The notes below the pieces were generated by a model. It made no database searches, was not told the DNA's origin, and saw only the letters and a list, made by a program, of their open reading frames with translations. Positions 61,461 to 64,000 of a stretch of DNA of 64,000 nucleotides are shown one piece after another. Made by a program: the position numbers and the translations under genes. Numbering within the stretch: the first letter of the stretch is position 1; each line of letters opens with the position of its first letter. The DNA is taken from assembly GCA_947623455.1 (NCBI GenBank), contig OX392542.1, positions 11,291,625 through 11,355,624 of the forward strand, read 5' to 3'. This DNA comes from Mimachlamys varia (taxonomy: Eukaryota; Mollusca; Bivalvia; Pectinida; Pectinidae).

Positions 61461-62723
61461 GTAAGCAGTTATTTCCTCTTATTCCCTGTGTGACAATGCT
61501 AAAGCAAAAATTCTGTCTTGCATCCATTCCACATGACGTCACGAATTCCCATGTCGAACTGCGGCAACAGCGACTTAAAGAAATTAAAACTTCTCTGATA
61601 TATTTACCGTACACGTTAGAAAGATGAGATCTTTTTTTCTGCCCAATAATATTGGGCATGCTTTATCTCGCCGACTGATCCGTTTTCGTCAAAAAAGCTC
61701 AAGGGAAAAGTTGATATTTTCAAAAGTGTTAGCTTTCCAAATGTATTTTCATCCTTTATGAACAAAATTCTGAAATATGAGAAAAATACATTTCATGTTA
61801 AAGTGTAAAATATTGAATTCCACACCCGGAAATTTCAAATTTAAGTCCTTCCTCGAAGCCTCGTGTTTTACAATTGTGAAACCCCTCTGGTAGCATTTCT
61901 CTTTCCTATAACCCTGGTCATGTAAGAATCTTAAAATGTATACGCATGTTTATAAGAAGTTTTGTTTTTGTGAGAACAATGCTCATAAAAATTATTTCCG
62001 AACACAAAAAGAATATTTATTTCACAATGCTAGGATTTGTATTCATTGATACATGTTTCGTGGATATGAATATATGACTACTAACATGAGAAAAAAATAT
62101 GCAATAGTTTCTCATTCCACGTTATGTTACGTAATAAGTGTGGTACATGTATAAGCTAGGACCAATACGATTCTAATAAGGAAACCGTCCATACATGTAC
62201 GATCAAAGAAACAATTTGATTTAGTAGTTTAAACTTACACTGTGTAATACTTATGTAAATACAAAATAGCAGACTGGCAGTTTCCGTATGTTTCTTTAGA
62301 TCGAAAACAGTTCGGTATATAGTGACATTAAACGACTGCGCTCATAGAAACGGACCAATCTGAACCACCATTACATGTAAATCATGTAATATTCAAATCT
62401 CGTCCCCTAGTTGGCTGCTGAAATTTGATGTTTATGCGTGGCAGCATTGTTTATTATTCAGTTATAAATGGAAATGTGACATTGCTCGGTCTACCGTGCC
62501 TAGGGTTTGTGACAAAATTACACTTTTATCCTCGAATCGAACGGTCCCTGATAAATCAGATCCCAAGATAACGACATGTACGGACGCATTCCCACAATAG
62601 GTCCGCGACTTTTAATCTAGACCTACAGATACATGTAAATTCCCCAATTTCGTTTTGCGAGGTCTGTAAGGGTGACAAATGGTCGCCTCGTTTCACTGGG
62701 ATCTGCATATCGTCGCGTTATTC
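61461..62723. other. putative second intron; no gene seen
   Basis: AT-rich DNA with several TACATGTA octamers between 62145 and 62640. No repeat array. Confidence 0.5.
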
Positions 62724-62858
62724 ATGGCGGATGAAGAATTATGGAAACTCGGCGTAGGGAAGACTGACAGAATTATCTGCCTGCTACACCGATCAGACAT
62801 AGGTTGTGATTATTATGGAAATTTTCTCGAGCAGCAAACGACTGTCAAATCCGTCTAG
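62724..62858 (+). CDS. small open frame, 44 residues, low support
   Basis: ATGGCGGATGAAG opens MADEELWKLGVGKTDRIICL, continues with LHRSDIGCDYYGNF, and stops at TAG 62856-62858. The start resembles that at 16166 (MADD). The local GC rise and amino-acid mix are protein-like, but there is no donor of quality and no recognised family. It could be an internal first exon of an alternative transcript or chance. Confidence 0.2.
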   Translation: MADEELWKLGVGKTDRIICLLHRSDIGCDYYGNFLEQQTTVKSV

Positions 62859-62950
62859 TAAATGCGATATCTAAAGGATAAATAATGTGGGTCCAGGGTA
62901 GAGGCGGAGGCTAGGTGGCTCGGCATAGAGACGGTATTCCAACGATGTGT

Positions 62951-62987
62951 GCCTACCTGAGATCTCGCGGCCTACCTGAGATCTCGC
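62951..62987 (+). repeat. 18-bp direct duplication
   Basis: GCCTACCTGAGATCTCGC occurs at 62951-62968 and again at 62970-62987, one base apart. Confidence 0.95.
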
Positions 62988-63139
62988 ACCCATACCCCTC
63001 ACATGTCATAGATTGTGTTGATCTGAAGCATTATAAGATAGAGGAGATAATATAAAACGGTAAAAGTCTTGCATACCTTTTCAAAACCATCCAAAAACAA
63101 TTCAAATTCATGTTTGTCTTTACGTTTTCGTATGTTTGA

Positions 63140-63333
63140 AACCTTTTGCGTTATAATCTCACCTCTGGGTTGCGAGTTCGAATCCCACGTAGGGCAGTTG
63201 CCAGGTACTGACCGTAGGTCGGTGGTTTTTCTTCGGGTACTCCGGCTTTCCTCCACCTCCAAAACCTGGCACATCCTTAAATGATCCAGGCTGTCAATAA
63301 GACGTAAAACAAATAAACCAAACCAAACCAAAT
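63140..63333 (+). mobile_element. tRNA-derived SINE, 5'-truncated copy
   Basis: B-box GTTCGAATCC (63176-63185) is followed by CAGTTGCCAGGTACTGACCG, TAGGTCGGTGGTTTTTCTTC, GGGTACTCCGGCTTTCCTCC and CTGGCACATCCTTAAATGAT, and the element ends in an (AAACC)n-type tail at 63305-63333. No A box is recognisable upstream, so the head is lost or diverged. It is closer to the common molluscan form than the copy at 60148. Confidence 0.9.
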
Positions 63334-64000
63334 CGTAATCATCTGATCATTTCCAGTCTGCAATTTATTGGCCCAATAACGTTTTTTTTTTTGTGTGTTA
63401 ATAAGTCCTATGGAATAGAATATATAGACTCCATTACATAACGATATGTTCATGTTTAGAAAAACAGCAACGAAATTTATATCCACTAGACTAATATGTT
63501 CAATAAACAGTTTTTATAACAGTACATACATGTCAGACTTTCATCCTATATGTTGTACATGATTCACGCCTCCATTTGAAGCCAATCTCCGCCTATGTTA
63601 ATTACACTGTAATGACCCACACTCTAGCCGAGTACGGATACTGTTTCTGTAATTAACATTCACGTGAAATTGGGGTTTTTAATTTGAGGTAATTTCTGTA
63701 ATATTTATAGACTAATAGCTTCATAATCTTGGTCCTATTAACTGCCAACAGACCCGAGTTTGGTCGTCAGTAGGATGGCTAGGTAATACACTATTATACT
63801 TCATCAAAGTAACAGCATTTTTGATTGGATTATATGGATCACGTGGCAGGTAATACAAAAATGGACCAGAGACATCACAAAAGAGTTCCAACTGACAGAC
63901 GCAGACAGCAGTGACGTGTCTTTGAGATCATATTTACTGTTTATTTAGTTATTGTTTTGTTATCGGTATGGTGCAGTTTTATTCATTATTTGGATCGACT
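63334..64000. other. no gene seen
   Basis: Unique AT-rich DNA to the window end. Confidence 0.6.

Noticed and set aside
61375..61659. minus frame rich in cysteine overlapping the second exon
   Set aside because: The + strand has both a strong acceptor and a consensus donor bounding 64 bp; the Cys-rich reading has no matching family or splice sites.

Overview
This window looks like nuclear DNA of a mollusc, most likely a bivalve. It is AT-rich, has no dense coding, and carries many unrelated minisatellites. It also holds two copies of a tRNA-derived SINE of the kind spread through molluscan genomes, plus decayed LINE reverse transcriptase. The octamer TACATGTA recurs about 25 times by eye. 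No prokaryotic gene organisation is visible. The species call is inference; no marker gene is present.

Layout: 1-3.7 kb is a 42-bp satellite (about 29 units) that seems to grow out of a tRNA-like SINE head. It is interrupted by a 1.7-kb AT-rich segment with 20-bp inverted ends enclosing a dead LINE reverse transcriptase. 4.26-4.39 kb is a compact group of hairpins. 7-8.5 kb holds 25-bp and 40-bp arrays. 10.7-11.8 kb is a 31-bp satellite split by a dispersed repeat, with its distal part freshly homogenised. At 15.17 kb there is a plausible first coding exon on the + strand (30 codons, good donor). The next well-formed exon that I see is at 61.4 kb, in a compatible phase. If they belong together, nearly all of the window between is one 46-kb first intron.

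That putative intron contains a 33-bp array with a clear 169-170-bp higher-order repeat (25.5-26.9 kb), a tRNA-like relic (33.8 kb), a 25-bp array (37.0-38.2 kb) and a 37-bp array (38.8-39.2 kb). It also contains a second decayed reverse transcriptase (40.0-40.3 kb), a G/T-rich degenerate array (42.2-42.65 kb), an array of ETS-like motifs (43.2-43.5 kb) and a 19-bp array (44.2-44.45 kb). Further on are a foldback MITE (46.1 kb), an ATC microsatellite (46.4 kb), a strictly 50-bp array with a 150-bp higher-order period (50.1-50.7 kb) and a degenerate array (53.3 kb). Two SINE copies lie at 60.2 and 63.2 kb. Six copies of one unnamed dispersed repeat occur in both orientations.

No protein here could be named from the sequence. 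Most long open frames are by-products of satellites whose unit length is a multiple of three, or chance frames in AT-rich DNA. A few exon-like frames on the minus strand (42.65-42.98 kb, 48.6-48.95 kb, 8.7-8.9 kb) are listed with low confidence.
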